64,000 nt of DNA from Agromyces soli (lineage in GTDB: Bacteria > Actinomycetota > Actinomycetes > Actinomycetales > Microbacteriaceae): assembly GCF_022811605.1 (NCBI RefSeq), contig NZ_CP094533.1:3162001-3226000 (forward strand), read 5' to 3'. The notes under the pieces are model-generated. The model made no database searches. It was not told the DNA's origin and worked only from the letters and a program-made list of their open reading frames with translations. A program made the translations under genes and the position numbers. Shown here in pieces: positions 39,252 to 46,895 of this stretch. How positions within the stretch are numbered: the stretch's first letter is position 1; every line of letters begins with the position of its first letter.

Positions 39252-39662
39252 ATGCCGAACCGGGCCACCCTCCAGCCGCCAGCCGATGCCCCCTGCCCCT
39301 GCGGGGACGGGGCGTACGGGGCCTGCTGCGGCCCCGCGATCGACGGCGGTGCGGCGCCGGCGACCGCTGTGGCGCTCATGCGGTCCCGCTACACCGCGTT
39401 CGCTCTCAGCGATATCGACTACCTGCTGCGCAGCTGGGATGCCTCGACGCGGCCCAGCGAGCTCACGCTCGACGCCGGGACCGAGTGGCGCCGGCTCATC
39501 GTCATCGACGTCGTCGGCGGCGCCCCCGAGGACGAGACGGGCATCGTCGAGTTCCGCGCGGTCTTCCGGGACGCCGACGGTCGGGGCGAGCTGCACGAGC
39601 GCAGTCGCTTCGTGCGTCGCGACGACGGCTGGCGCTACCTCGACGGCGAGCACCGGGACTGA
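39252..39662 (+). CDS. YchJ family protein
   Basis: Soluble 136-residue protein of the YchJ/UPF0225 family, unknown function. The N-terminal SEC-C-like metal motif is CPCGDGAYGACCGP (about 15-28), which probably binds zinc. The core reads ATAVALMRSRYTAFALSDIDYLLRSWD (core MRSRYTAF) with an NTF2-like fold: EWRRLIVIDV, FRAVFRDADG, HERSRFVRRDDGWRYLDG. Length and motif order are typical of the family. It lies upstream of the small alarmone synthetase gene, separated by a repeat-rich spacer. Confidence 0.9.
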   Translation: MPNRATLQPPADAPCPCGDGAYGACCGPAIDGGAAPATAVALMRSRYTAFALSDIDYLLRSWDASTRPSELTLDAGTEWRRLIVIDVVGGAPEDETGIVEFRAVFRDADGRGELHERSRFVRRDDGWRYLDGEHRD

Positions 39663-39701
39663 GCACCGGGCACCAGGCACCCGGGCACACGGGCGCCCAT
39701 A

Positions 39702-39733
39702 TGCCCAGGTGCCCAGGTGCCCATGTGCCCAGG
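39702..39733. repeat. Four tandem 8-bp repeats
   Basis: TGCCCAGG occurs four times in tandem (third copy TGCCCATG), preceded by degenerate GGGCAC units from about 39664. They lie in the spacer between the ychJ-like and alarmone synthetase genes. No function is evident; slippage-prone sequence. Confidence 0.85.
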
Positions 39734-39764
39734 CAGGTCAAAGCAGATCCCGAGGTTCGCTCCG

Positions 39765-39776
39765 TAGGGTGAGCCC
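39765..39776 (+). promoter_or_regulatory. Leaderless-type -10 before the alarmone synthetase gene
   Basis: TAGGGT, 6 nt, then the GTG start; no Shine-Dalgarno. Confidence 0.6.
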
Positions 39777-40580
39777 GTGACCTCAGCCGAGAGCAGCCCG
39801 TTCGACTTCGCCCCGGTACCGTTGCCGGTTCCGATCACGCCGCCCTCGGCGCCGGAGGCACCGGAGTCGCCGATGCTGACCGACCGGGCGCAGCGGGCGC
39901 TCGACACGATCGACGGCCAGACGCTCGAGGAGATGCGGGCGCTCCGGGACGAGACCGAACGCTTCATGCAGCGCTACAAGTTCGGCATGGACGAGGTCAT
40001 CACCAAGCTCTCGATCCTCCGCGAGGAGTTCAACCAGGCCCACGACTACAACCCCATCGAGCACATCTCGAGCCGGCTGAAGTCGCTCGACAGCGTGATC
40101 GAGAAGATGTCGCGCAAGGGGGTCGAACCGAGCTTCGAGGCCATCAGCCGCACGATCACCGACATCGCCGGCGTCCGCGTCACCTGCAGCTTCGTCTCCG
40201 ACGCGTACCGGATCTACGAGCTCCTCGTCGCCCAGCGCGACATCCGGGTGCTCCAGGTCAAGGACTACATCGCCGAGCCGAAGCCGAACGGCTACCAGAG
40301 CCTGCACGTCATCGTGGAGGTGCCGGTCTTCCTGTCCACCGGCGCGCACCCGGTAGTCGTCGAGGTGCAGATCCGCACGATCGCGATGGACTTCTGGGCG
40401 AGCCTCGAGCACAAGATCTATTACAAGTACGACCGGCAGGTGCCGCAGGAGCTCCTCGACGGCCTCACCGACGCCGCACGCACCGCCTCCGAGCTCGACA
40501 CCCGCATGGAGCGGCTGCACCGCGAGGTGCACGGCGATCCGCGCGCGAAGGCCAGACTGCGCCGCACCTCGATCGCCTGA
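39777..40580 (+). CDS. Small alarmone synthetase (GTP pyrophosphokinase family)
   Basis: RelQ/RelP-like (p)ppGpp synthetase of 267 residues, containing only the synthetase domain (about 70-235) without the HD hydrolase or TGS/ACT regions. Motifs are ISSRLKSLDSVIEKMSRKG, ITDIAGVRVTCSFVSD, EPKPNGYQSLHVIVEVP (substrate loop) and VEVQIRTIAMDFWASLEHKI (core EVQIRTIAMDFWASLEH). The first ~45 residues are Pro/Ala-rich and unconserved. Its mRNA is predicted to be leaderless, so translation could continue under conditions that impair canonical initiation (inference). Confidence 0.92.
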   Translation: MTSAESSPFDFAPVPLPVPITPPSAPEAPESPMLTDRAQRALDTIDGQTLEEMRALRDETERFMQRYKFGMDEVITKLSILREEFNQAHDYNPIEHISSRLKSLDSVIEKMSRKGVEPSFEAISRTITDIAGVRVTCSFVSDAYRIYELLVAQRDIRVLQVKDYIAEPKPNGYQSLHVIVEVPVFLSTGAHPVVVEVQIRTIAMDFWASLEHKIYYKYDRQVPQELLDGLTDAARTASELDTRMERLHREVHGDPRAKARLRRTSIA

Positions 40581-40587
40581 GCGCCCG

Positions 40588-41619
40588 CTACTCCCCCGCC
40601 TCGGGCGTTCTCGCCCGGCTCGGCTGCACCCTCGGCGGTTCCCCGGGCATCTTCGGGAAGTCCGGCGGGAACGGGAGCTCGCCGAGGCCGTCGTCGAGAT
40701 CGCGCCGCCACCACTCGAGCAGCGGGGCGAGGTCGCCCGCCTGCTCGTGCATCCGCGCCCAGGGATCGCCGACCGAGCGGAGGCGTTCGGGCACGGTGCG
40801 CACGGTGAGCGACGCCGGATCGACGTGCTCGAGCTCGTCCCACTCGAGCGGGCAGGACACGGCGGCGTGCGGGAGCGCGCGCGGGCTGTACGCGCCCGCC
40901 ATGGTGCGGTCGCGATTCGCCTGGTTGAAGTCGATGAACACCCGCTCGCCGCGCTCCTCCTTCCACCATGCGGTGGTGAGCTGCTCCGGCATCCGCCGTT
41001 CCAGCTCGCGCGCGAGCGCGATGACCGCGTGCCGCACCTCGAGGAACTCGTGCTCCGGCCGGATCGGCGCGAAGACGTGGATGCCCCGGTTGCCGCTCGT
41101 CTTGACGAAGCCGGTGAGGCCGAGCTCGGCGAGCAGCTCACGCAGCGCGAGTGCCGCCGGCACCGCCTCCGCGAAGCCGGTGCCCGGCTGCGGGTCGAGG
41201 TCGATGCGCAGTTGATCGGGGTGGTCGCTGTCCTCCGCGCGCGACGCCCAGGGGTGGAACACGATCGTGTTCATCTGCGCCGCCCAGACGGCGGCCGCGG
41301 GCTCGTCGATCACGAGCTGGGGGTGGCTGCGCCCGCTCGGATAGGTGACCGGCACGGCGCGCACCCACTCGGGCGCCCCCTTCGGCGGGTTCTTCGAGTA
41401 GAACTGCTCGCCCTCGATGCCCTCGGGGAATCGCTGCAGCGAGACCGGGCGGTCGCCGTTCGCGGCGACGAAGGCCTCGCCGACCGTCACCAGGTACTCG
41501 GCGAGCTCGCGTTTCGTGATCCCCGGCTCGGGCCAGAGCACGCGGCCGGGACTGGAAACCCGCACGTCACGCTCGCCGTGCGGGCCGGGGACGGTGAGGA
41601 CGACCGCGTCGGAGGCCAT
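40588..41619 (-). CDS. Stand-alone LigD-type polymerase/primase domain protein
   Basis: Archaeo-eukaryotic primase-type polymerase of bacterial NHEJ or repair, 343 residues. It starts MASDAVVLTVPGPHGERDVRVSSPGRVLWPEPGITKRELAEYL (core SSPGRVLWPEPGITK, about 23-37). The catalytic aspartates are in RIDLDPQPGTGF (about 156-167), followed by VKTSGNRGIHVFAPI and VFIDFNQANRDRTMAGAYS. There is no ligase or nuclease domain and no Ku gene in the window, so it is a separate PolDom protein. The ATG has TAGCGT 7 nt upstream and no clear Shine-Dalgarno. Confidence 0.9.
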   Translation of the reverse strand: MASDAVVLTVPGPHGERDVRVSSPGRVLWPEPGITKRELAEYLVTVGEAFVAANGDRPVSLQRFPEGIEGEQFYSKNPPKGAPEWVRAVPVTYPSGRSHPQLVIDEPAAAVWAAQMNTIVFHPWASRAEDSDHPDQLRIDLDPQPGTGFAEAVPAALALRELLAELGLTGFVKTSGNRGIHVFAPIRPEHEFLEVRHAVIALARELERRMPEQLTTAWWKEERGERVFIDFNQANRDRTMAGAYSPRALPHAAVSCPLEWDELEHVDPASLTVRTVPERLRSVGDPWARMHEQAGDLAPLLEWWRRDLDDGLGELPFPPDFPKMPGEPPRVQPSRARTPEAGE

Positions 41620-41632
41620 GCCTGCGACGCTA
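41620..41632 (-). promoter_or_regulatory. Leaderless-type -10 before the LigD-type polymerase gene
   Basis: On the minus strand TAGCGT is followed by 7 nt and the ATG. Confidence 0.5.
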
Positions 41633-42115
41633 CCGCACGGGCTGCAGACGGAACAGTCGCACGACGCGCCCCGACTCGCGCTCGTAGCCGCGATACCCGG
41701 GCCACTGCCGCTCGATGAGCGCCCAGACCGCGTCGCGGTCGGCGTCGGCCACGGGAAGCGCCCTGACCCGCATCGCCCGGCCCCGGACGAGGATCTCGGC
41801 GTCCGGATGGGCCAGCAGGTTGTAGGTCCAGGCCGGATGCCGCTGCCTGGCGAAGCTCGTCCCCGCGACGATCGCCCGGCCGTGGCCGTCCGGGGTGTAC
41901 ATCAGCTCCGTCTCTCTCACCGCGCCGCTGCGCGCGCCCGTCGTGCGGAGCACGAGCGACGGCACGAGCAGGGCGCTCAGCTGCACCCGACGGCCCGTGA
42001 GGCGGGCGAGGAGGCGCTCGACGCGCGGCAGGATCACCGGCGCGGCGGCACGGAAGACGGGTGTGCGGGTCAACGGGGCGACGACGGCCCGGACGAGTTC
42101 GACGGTGCGCGGCAC
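41630..42115 (-). CDS. Deazaflavin (F420)-dependent nitroreductase family protein
   Basis: Ddn/FDOR-type split-barrel protein of 161 residues. Family signatures are VLRTTGARSGAVRETELMY (about 56-74), GRAIVAGTSFARQRHPAWTYNL (core GTSFARQRHPAWTYNL) and NLLAHPDAEILVRGRAMRVRA. The C-terminus WALIERQWPGYRGYERESGR matches the usual end with YRGYE.....R. The cofactor is F420 in characterised relatives; whether this organism makes F420 cannot be told from this window. The GTG start has CAGAAT 6 nt upstream and no Shine-Dalgarno. Confidence 0.88.
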   Translation of the reverse strand: MPRTVELVRAVVAPLTRTPVFRAAAPVILPRVERLLARLTGRRVQLSALLVPSLVLRTTGARSGAVRETELMYTPDGHGRAIVAGTSFARQRHPAWTYNLLAHPDAEILVRGRAMRVRALPVADADRDAVWALIERQWPGYRGYERESGRVVRLFRLQPVR

Positions 42116-42142
42116 GACCCCATTCTGCCCGGAGACGCGGAA

Positions 42143-42168
42143 CGGGCCGGGGCGATCGCCCCGGCCCG
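42143..42168 (-). terminator. Perfect GC-rich palindrome, probable terminator
   Basis: CGGGCCGGGGCGA followed directly by its complement forms a 26-bp perfect palindrome 20 nt past the stop of the exported protein gene at 42188-43105 and just before the deazaflavin enzyme gene. TTCCGCG follows; no T-tract. Confidence 0.5.
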
Positions 42169-42187
42169 CGTGTCGCTCAGCGAGCGA

Positions 42188-43105
42188 TCAGTACCAGCCC
42201 TGCGCGTTGAACGAGTCCCACGCGCCGCACGGCGTGCCGTAGCGGCCCGAGATGTAGGACAGGCCCCAGCGGATCTGCGTCGCCGGGTTCGTCTCCCAGT
42301 CGTCGCCGAAGGCGGACATCTTGCTGCCGGGCAGCGCCTGGGGGATGCCGTAGGCCCCGCTCGGGTTCGCCGCATCGGTGCGCCAGCCGGACTCGTGGTT
42401 CCAGAGCTCGACGAGGCAGCCGAACTGGTCGGCGCCCCAGCCGTGCTCGGAGGCCATGATGTCGCGGGCGATGGCCTGTGCCTCGCTCGGGTTCGACGGA
42501 GCCGACGGCCGTGACGACTCGCTCGAGCCGGAGTCGGCCGACGCGGCCTCCTCAGCGGCGGCGGCCTCGGCAGCGGCCTTCGCGGCGGCCTCGGCCGCGG
42601 CCTTCTCAGCGGCGACGCGGTCGAACTCGGTGACCTTGCCCTTCACGTCGTTCGCGACGGCGGTGGTCTCGGCGGCGAGCTCGAAGACGCGTTCGGGCGC
42701 GAGCAGCTCGTACTGGCCGAGGCTCGCGGCGGAGGTGTTGAGGGCCGCGGCGTCGACCTTGCCGTCGGCCGCGGAGATGGTGGCGTGCGCCACGCTCAGG
42801 GTGTCCTTGGCCGTCTTCACGGCGCGGGCCGAGAGGATGCCGGCGTGCGAGCTGAGCTGCTCGATGTCGAGGTTGGCCGCGTCGGCGAGGGCCGCGGTCT
42901 CGGCCACCCGGTCGTTCTGCGCGGCGACGGCCGACTGGACGGCGAAGCCGGTGCCGACCATCGCGCCGACGGCGACGACCGCACCTGCGGCGAGGAAATA
43001 GCGCGTGCGCTGGCTGCGGGTGCGGCGTCGTTCGGCACGGCTCTGCATCGGCTCTGAAGTTGTGGTGGGGGTGTTCTCGCGGTTCTGGTTCTGCATGTCT
43101 CTCAC
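42188..43105 (-). CDS. Exported lytic-transglycosylase-like protein (copy 2)
   Basis: Paralogue of the protein at 38275-39108, 305 residues. The GTG at 43105 has GAGGG at 6 nt; an ATG at 43096 is the alternative. A basic N-terminus (RAERRRTRSQRTR) precedes one hydrophobic segment (about 36-58). The middle is Ala-rich and helical (AEAAAKAAAEAAAAEEAA, about 170-187), followed by a Ser/Pro linker. The C-terminal domain (about 215-305) has HGWGADQFGCLVELWNHESGW, with the candidate Glu in HESGW, then PSGAYGIPQALPGSKMSAFG and TQIRWGLSYISGRYGTPCGAW. The two copies align along their full length, including the mid-region AKDTL..A....AADGKVD. Confidence 0.85.
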   Translation of the reverse strand: MRDMQNQNRENTPTTTSEPMQSRAERRRTRSQRTRYFLAAGAVVAVGAMVGTGFAVQSAVAAQNDRVAETAALADAANLDIEQLSSHAGILSARAVKTAKDTLSVAHATISAADGKVDAAALNTSAASLGQYELLAPERVFELAAETTAVANDVKGKVTEFDRVAAEKAAAEAAAKAAAEAAAAEEAASADSGSSESSRPSAPSNPSEAQAIARDIMASEHGWGADQFGCLVELWNHESGWRTDAANPSGAYGIPQALPGSKMSAFGDDWETNPATQIRWGLSYISGRYGTPCGAWDSFNAQGWY

Positions 43106-43242
43106 GTGCGCCCTCGGTGGTGCTGCCCACCGCGGCGCGGCTCATCGTCTCGGGTACAGGGGGGTCGCCGGAGCGAAGTGGGTAGTTTTGCGAGAGTTAC
43201 TCCACGACCCCTTGGGATTTCCTGAGAAAGTCATGTGAAACG

Positions 43243-43256
43243 CCCCCGTTCGGGGG
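43243..43256 (-). terminator. Terminator-like hairpin after soxR
   Basis: CCCCCG and CGGGGG pair with a 2-nt loop. On the minus strand the stem is followed by CGTTTCAC, 15-28 nt past the soxR stop. Confidence 0.5.
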
Positions 43257-43270
43257 TCGAAAATCCCCGA

Positions 43271-43786
43271 TCAGGCGTCGAAGTCGGCGTCGGCGCGCTC
43301 GAGCTCGGGATCGAGCCGGCGTGGACCCGCGCCGTCTTCGCCGAGCGCGTCGTCGGGGTTCAGCAGAGCGCAGGCTTTCATCGAGAGGCAGCCGCAGCCG
43401 ATGCATCCCGTGAGCTCCCGCTCGAGTCGCTCGAGCCCGCGACGTCGCTCGACGAGCCGCCGCTTCCACTGCCGGGACGCCCGCTGCCACTCCTCGTGAC
43501 TGGGCGTGCGATCGAGCGGCACATCGCCGAAGCCCTCCTGCACGTCGGAGAGCGGGAGCCCGAGACGCTTCGCGACCGCGATGAGCGACACCCGGCGCAG
43601 CATGTGCCTCGGATAGCGGCGCTGGTTGCCGGTGGTGCGCACGGAGGCGATGAGCCCGAGGTCCTCGTAGAAGCGGAGCGCCGACGCCGCGACGCCGGTG
43701 CGCCTGCTCATCTCGCCGATGGTGAGGAGCTCGTCGGGCTCGTGATGCACCGGCACCGTCGAGTCCAGCTCGGTCTGAGGCGTCAT
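43271..43786 (-). CDS. soxR: Redox-sensitive transcriptional activator SoxR
   Basis: MerR-family [2Fe-2S] regulator of 171 residues from the ATG at 43786 (GAGGAAAC upstream). The helix-turn-helix is LLTIGEMSRRTGVAASALRFYEDLGLI (core IGEMSRRTGVAASALRFYE, about 23-41). The cluster ligands are C128, C131, C133 and C139 in TGCIGCGCLSMKACA, exactly the CX2CXCX5C spacing of E. coli SoxR. The C-terminus is acidic and somewhat longer than in E. coli. The divergent target is the ferredoxin/flavin reductase operon. In actinobacteria SoxR responds mainly to redox-active compounds such as quinones or phenazines (family knowledge). A SoxR box lies in the shared promoter. Confidence 0.95.
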   Translation of the reverse strand: MTPQTELDSTVPVHHEPDELLTIGEMSRRTGVAASALRFYEDLGLIASVRTTGNQRRYPRHMLRRVSLIAVAKRLGLPLSDVQEGFGDVPLDRTPSHEEWQRASRQWKRRLVERRRGLERLERELTGCIGCGCLSMKACALLNPDDALGEDGAGPRRLDPELERADADFDA

Positions 43787-43806
43787 GTGCGTTTCCTCGC
43801 TCCGTT

Positions 43807-43837
43807 TTGACTTCAAGCGTACTTGAAGTCTTACGGT
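43807..43837 (+). promoter_or_regulatory. SoxR box in a 19-bp-spacer promoter of the ferredoxin operon
   Basis: GACTTCAAG (43809-43817), CGTA, CTTGAAGTC (43822-43830) is a perfect 9-bp inverted repeat of the SoxR-box type. It lies between TTGACT (43807-43812, -35) and TACGGT (43832-43837, -10) separated by 19 bp, the overlong spacer typical of MerR-type activation. TACGGT is 6 nt before the ATG, so the mRNA should be leaderless. Confidence 0.85.
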
Positions 43838-43843
43838 GGAACC

Positions 43844-44167
43844 ATGACGTACGTGATCGCCCTGCCCTGTGTCGATGTCAAGGACAAGGCGTGCATCGAC
43901 GAATGCCCGGTCGACTGCATCTATGAGGGCGAGCGATCCCTGTACATCCACCCCGACGAGTGCGTCGACTGCGGCGCCTGCGAGCCCGTCTGCCCGGTCG
44001 AGGCGATCTACTACGAGGACGACCTGCCCGACGAGTGGGCCGACTACTACAAGGCGAACGTCGAGTTCTTCGACGAGATCGGCTCGCCCGGCGGCGCCGC
44101 GAAGGTCGGCGTCATCGCCTACGATCACCCTGTGGTTGCCGTACTCCCCCCGCAGGCGCACGAATGA
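43844..44167 (+). CDS. fdxA: Seven-iron ferredoxin FdxA
   Basis: Electron carrier with one [3Fe-4S] and one [4Fe-4S] cluster, 107 residues from the ATG at 43844. Cysteines at 9, 17, 21, 40, 43, 46 and 50 give the family pattern: C9/C17/C50 for the 3Fe and C21/C40/C43/C46 for the 4Fe cluster; C25 is an extra conserved one. The C-terminus [18 protein letters not shown] is standard for actinobacterial FdxA. It heads an operon with a flavin reductase and a tiny membrane protein and is controlled by a SoxR box, which suggests a role in redox-cycling stress. Confidence 0.95.
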   Translation: MTYVIALPCVDVKDKACIDECPVDCIYEGERSLYIHPDECVDCGACEPVCPVEAIYYEDDLPDEWADYYKANVEFFDEIGSPGGAAKVGVIAYDHPVVAVLPPQAHE

Positions 44168-44667
44168 GCGAGGCGCCCGGCCTCGTCGACGCCTACAAGC
44201 TCGCGTTCCGGCACCATCCCGCCGGCGTCGCCCTCATCACCGCCGCGAGCGCGACCGGACCGGTGGGCCTCACCGCCTCCTCCGTCGCCTCGGTCGCGAT
44301 CGATCCGACGGTGCTCTCCTTCTCGGTCACCCGGGCGACCGGCTCCGCCGGGGCCCTGCTCGGCACCGACGGCGTCGTCGTGCACCTCCTGGGCGAGCAT
44401 CAGGCCGAGATCGCCGAGGTGTTCGCCCGCTCCGGCGCACCGCGCTTCACGACGGAGCAGGGCTGGTCCCGCTTCGAGACCGGCGAACCCTGGCTGCCCG
44501 ACGCCCCGGCGGCGCTCCGCTGCCGCATCCTCGAACGCACGCCGGTCGGCAGTTCCACGCTCGTGCTCGCCGAGGTCGTCGAGGTGCGCCTCGGCCCGGC
44601 GGCGACGCCGCTCGTCTACCGCGACCGCACCTACTTCAGCCTGGTGGGAGCGACGCCGCTGCCATGA
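44164..44667 (+). CDS. Flavin reductase family protein
   Basis: FMN-binding split-barrel flavin reductase (167 residues), supplying or using reduced flavin. The ATG overlaps the fdxA stop (ATGA). Motifs are [33 protein letters not shown] (cores [10 protein letters not shown] and [10 protein letters not shown], about 16-45), [12 protein letters not shown] and [17 protein letters not shown]. The C-terminus has the usual DRTYFSLVG strand. Coupling to ferredoxin suggests the pair moves electrons to flavin or a partner oxygenase; no oxygenase is adjacent. Induction by SoxR would follow from the shared promoter (inference). Confidence 0.9.
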   Translation: MSEAPGLVDAYKLAFRHHPAGVALITAASATGPVGLTASSVASVAIDPTVLSFSVTRATGSAGALLGTDGVVVHLLGEHQAEIAEVFARSGAPRFTTEQGWSRFETGEPWLPDAPAALRCRILERTPVGSSTLVLAEVVEVRLGPAATPLVYRDRTYFSLVGATPLP

Positions 44668-44813
44668 GCGAGACGCCCAGGCCCTCGAAGCCCCGCCGAC
44701 GCCGACGACGCATGTCGACCGCCAGGCTCGCCGTCGTCGCCCGCCGATGGGGGCTCCTCGCCCTGATCGTGCTGACGGCGATCGGCGCGCTCGTGCAGTT
44801 CCTCATCCGCTGA
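44664..44813 (+). CDS. Small single-pass membrane protein
   Basis: A 49-residue product starting at an ATG that overlaps the flavin reductase stop (ATGA). The first half is highly basic (KPRRRRRRMSTARLAVVARR) and the second is one hydrophobic segment (about 30-47, LLALIVLTAIGALVQFL) with a positive-inside topology. Strong third-position GC and the coupled start support translation. It resembles no family I can name. As the third gene in a SoxR-type operon it could anchor or assist the redox proteins (inference). Confidence 0.6.
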   Translation: MSETPRPSKPRRRRRRMSTARLAVVARRWGLLALIVLTAIGALVQFLIR

Positions 44814-44836
44814 GCCGACCCGCCGCGCGGATCGTC

Positions 44837-46054
44837 TCAGCCGTCGGCCGCGGCGAGCTGCCCGCAGGCGCCGTCGATCTCCTTGCCGCGGGTGTCGCGG
44901 ATCGTGGTGGGGACGCCGGCCGCCTCCAGCCGGCGCACGAACTCCTGCTGCACCGCGGGCTCCGAGGCGGTCCAGATGGAGCCCGGCGTCGGGTTCAGCG
45001 GGATCGGGTTCACGTGCACCCAGCCGCGCCCCCGCTCGTTGAGCTTCTCGGCGAGCAGGTCGGCGCGCCAGCCGTGGTCGTTCATGTCCTTGATCAGGGC
45101 GTACTCGATCGAGACGCGACGCCCGGTCTTCTCGAAGTACTCGCGGGCCGCGTCGAGCGCCTCGTCGACCTTCCAGCGGGAGTTCACGGGGATGAGCTCG
45201 TCGCGGAGCTGGTCGTCGGGCGCGTGCAGGCTGAGCGCGAAGGTCACGGGCAGGTCTTCAGCGGCGAGCTTGCGGATCGCGGGCACGAGGCCGACGGTCG
45301 ACACGGTGATGCCGCGGGCGGACATGCCGAGGCCGTCGGGCGCGGGGGCGAGCATCGTGCGCACCGCCTGCATCAGGCGGGCGTAGTTCGCGAGCGGCTC
45401 CCCCATGCCCATGAACACGATGTTCGACACCCGGTCGGGCGTGTGGTCGCCGTGCTTGCGGCCGCCGAGCTCGCCGCGGGCGAGCGCCGCGTTCGCGAGC
45501 ACGACCTGCTCGACGATCTCCGCCGCTGACATGTTGCGGGTGAGCCCCGCCTGCCCCGTGGCGCAGAACGGGCAGTTCATGCCGCAGCCGGCCTGGCTCG
45601 AGACGCAGAGGGTGATCCGGCCCGGGTAGCGCATGAGCACGGATTCGACGAGGGCGCCGTCGTGCAGCTTCCAGAGGAACTTGATGGTGTCGCCGTTGTC
45701 GGTCGTGAAGCGGCGGACCTCGGTGAGCAGGGGCGGCAGCACGGTCCGGACGAGCTCGTCGCGGGACGCGGCGGGCAGGTCGGTCATCTCGGCCGGGTCG
45801 TTCGTGTGGTGCACGAAGTAGTGCGTCGCGAGCTGCGCGGCCCGGTATCCGGGGAAGCCGAGCTCGGCGACGTGCGCCTTGCGATCGGCCGGCGCGATGT
45901 CGGCGAGGTGCACCGGCGGCTTGCCGCGCTTGGGCGAGGCGAACTGGAGCATCGGGCGCCCGTCGGGGCCCTTCTTCTGCTCCCAGCCCTCGGTCGCCGG
46001 GCGGACCTGCGGTCGGCGCACGGGGGTCATGGTGGAATCGCTCGAGTTCGTCAC
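44837..46054 (-). CDS. rlmN: 23S rRNA (adenine(2503)-C(2))-methyltransferase RlmN
   Basis: Radical SAM enzyme that methylates A2503 of 23S rRNA and A37 of some tRNAs. It has 405 residues. Key motifs are [27 protein letters not shown]-type: [18 protein letters not shown] with the CX3CX2C cluster cysteines, [41 protein letters not shown] and [12 protein letters not shown], and the second methyl-carrier Cys in [15 protein letters not shown]. The GTG at 46054 has TACCCT 6 nt upstream, the leaderless pattern; an internal ATG nine codons in (MTPVRRPQV) lacks this support. It converges on the fdxA operon. Confidence 0.95.
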   Translation of the reverse strand: MTNSSDSTMTPVRRPQVRPATEGWEQKKGPDGRPMLQFASPKRGKPPVHLADIAPADRKAHVAELGFPGYRAAQLATHYFVHHTNDPAEMTDLPAASRDELVRTVLPPLLTEVRRFTTDNGDTIKFLWKLHDGALVESVLMRYPGRITLCVSSQAGCGMNCPFCATGQAGLTRNMSAAEIVEQVVLANAALARGELGGRKHGDHTPDRVSNIVFMGMGEPLANYARLMQAVRTMLAPAPDGLGMSARGITVSTVGLVPAIRKLAAEDLPVTFALSLHAPDDQLRDELIPVNSRWKVDEALDAAREYFEKTGRRVSIEYALIKDMNDHGWRADLLAEKLNERGRGWVHVNPIPLNPTPGSIWTASEPAVQQEFVRRLEAAGVPTTIRDTRGKEIDGACGQLAAADG

Positions 46055-46066
46055 CCTCCAAGGGTA
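46055..46066 (-). promoter_or_regulatory. Leaderless-type -10 before rlmN
   Basis: On the minus strand TACCCT is followed by 6 nt (TGGAGG) and the GTG. The GGAGG abuts the start, too close for a normal ribosome binding site. Confidence 0.55.
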
Positions 46067-46103
46067 CGCGGCATCCGCCCGTACCGACGCAGCACCGGCT
46101 CGA

Positions 46104-46895
46104 CTACCGCGCCCGCGCGGCGCGGGCCGACCAGCGGCCGCCGTCGCGGCCGACGACGATCGGATGCTCGAAGGCCCGGGTGATCACCTCGGTCGTCACG
46201 ACCTCGGCCACCGGCCCGGACGCGACGGTCGCCCCGTGCGAGATCGCGATCGCGTGCGTCGTGGTCTCCGGCAACTCCTCGAGGTGGTGGGTGACGAGGA
46301 TGGTCGACAGCCGCGGCGCCCGCACGGCCAGCCCGTCCACCGTCTCGAGGAACTGCTCGCGCGCGGCGACGTCGAGGCCGGTCGTGGGCTCGTCGAGCAG
46401 CAGCAGGCTCGGCTCGGCGATGAGCGCCCGCGCGATGAGCGCCCGCCCGCGCTCGCCCTGCGACAGCGTCGGCCAGATCGCGTCGCGCCGGTGGTCGAGG
46501 CCGAGCTCCGCGATGACGCGACGGGCGGCGTCGAGCTGATCCGGCGTCGGCACCCAGCGCATGGGCGTCTCGATGGTGCCGGTGAGACCGGTGAGCACCA
46601 CCTGCGTCACGGTGAGCCGGGAGCGGACCGGATGCCGCGGGTTCACGTGCCCGATGTGCCGGCGGAGCTCCTGCAGCTCGACGCGGCCGAGCCGGGCCCC
46701 CAGCACGTCGACGGTGCCGGAACTCGGGAAGGTGACGGCGCCGCAGAAGCCGAGGATGGTGCTCTTGCCCGCGCCGTTCGGCCCGAGCAGCGCCCAGCGC
46801 TCGCCCTGCTCCACGCGGAGGTCGATGCCGTCGAGGATCTGCCGGCCGTCGCGGCGGAAGGTCACCCCGGCGAGCTCGAGGACGGGCCCCGTCAC
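46104..46895 (-). CDS. ABC transporter ATP-binding protein without a linked permease
   Basis: Single ATPase domain of 263 residues from the GTG at 46895, which overlaps the GntR-gene stop by 4 nt. Walker A is [13 protein letters not shown] (about 35-47), the Q-loop region is [18 protein letters not shown], the signature is [15 protein letters not shown] (about 144-158) and Walker B is [15 protein letters not shown]. The His-switch is THHLEELP. The N-terminus [21 protein letters not shown] is usual for the class. It resembles YlmA/ModF-like soluble ABC proteins. No permease or binding protein is adjacent, so substrate and even transport function are open. Confidence 0.88.
   Translation of the reverse strand: MTGPVLELAGVTFRRDGRQILDGIDLRVEQGERWALLGPNGAGKSTILGFCGAVTFPSSGTVDVLGARLGRVELQELRRHIGHVNPRHPVRSRLTVTQVVLTGLTGTIETPMRWVPTPDQLDAARRVIAELGLDHRRDAIWPTLSQGERGRALIARALIAEPSLLLLDEPTTGLDVAAREQFLETVDGLAVRAPRLSTILVTHHLEELPETTTHAIAISHGATVASGPVAEVVTTEVITRAFEHPIVVGRDGGRWSARAARAR

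Noticed and set aside
43106-43240. Possible c-di-AMP (ydaO-type) riboswitch upstream of the second lysozyme-like gene
   Set aside because: Such switches precede wall hydrolase genes in actinobacteria, and CCGAG/GATGAGCC strings tempted me, but I could not find the conserved core strings or pairings. The leaders of the genes at 21047 and 39108 also lack them. A covariance-model search would decide.
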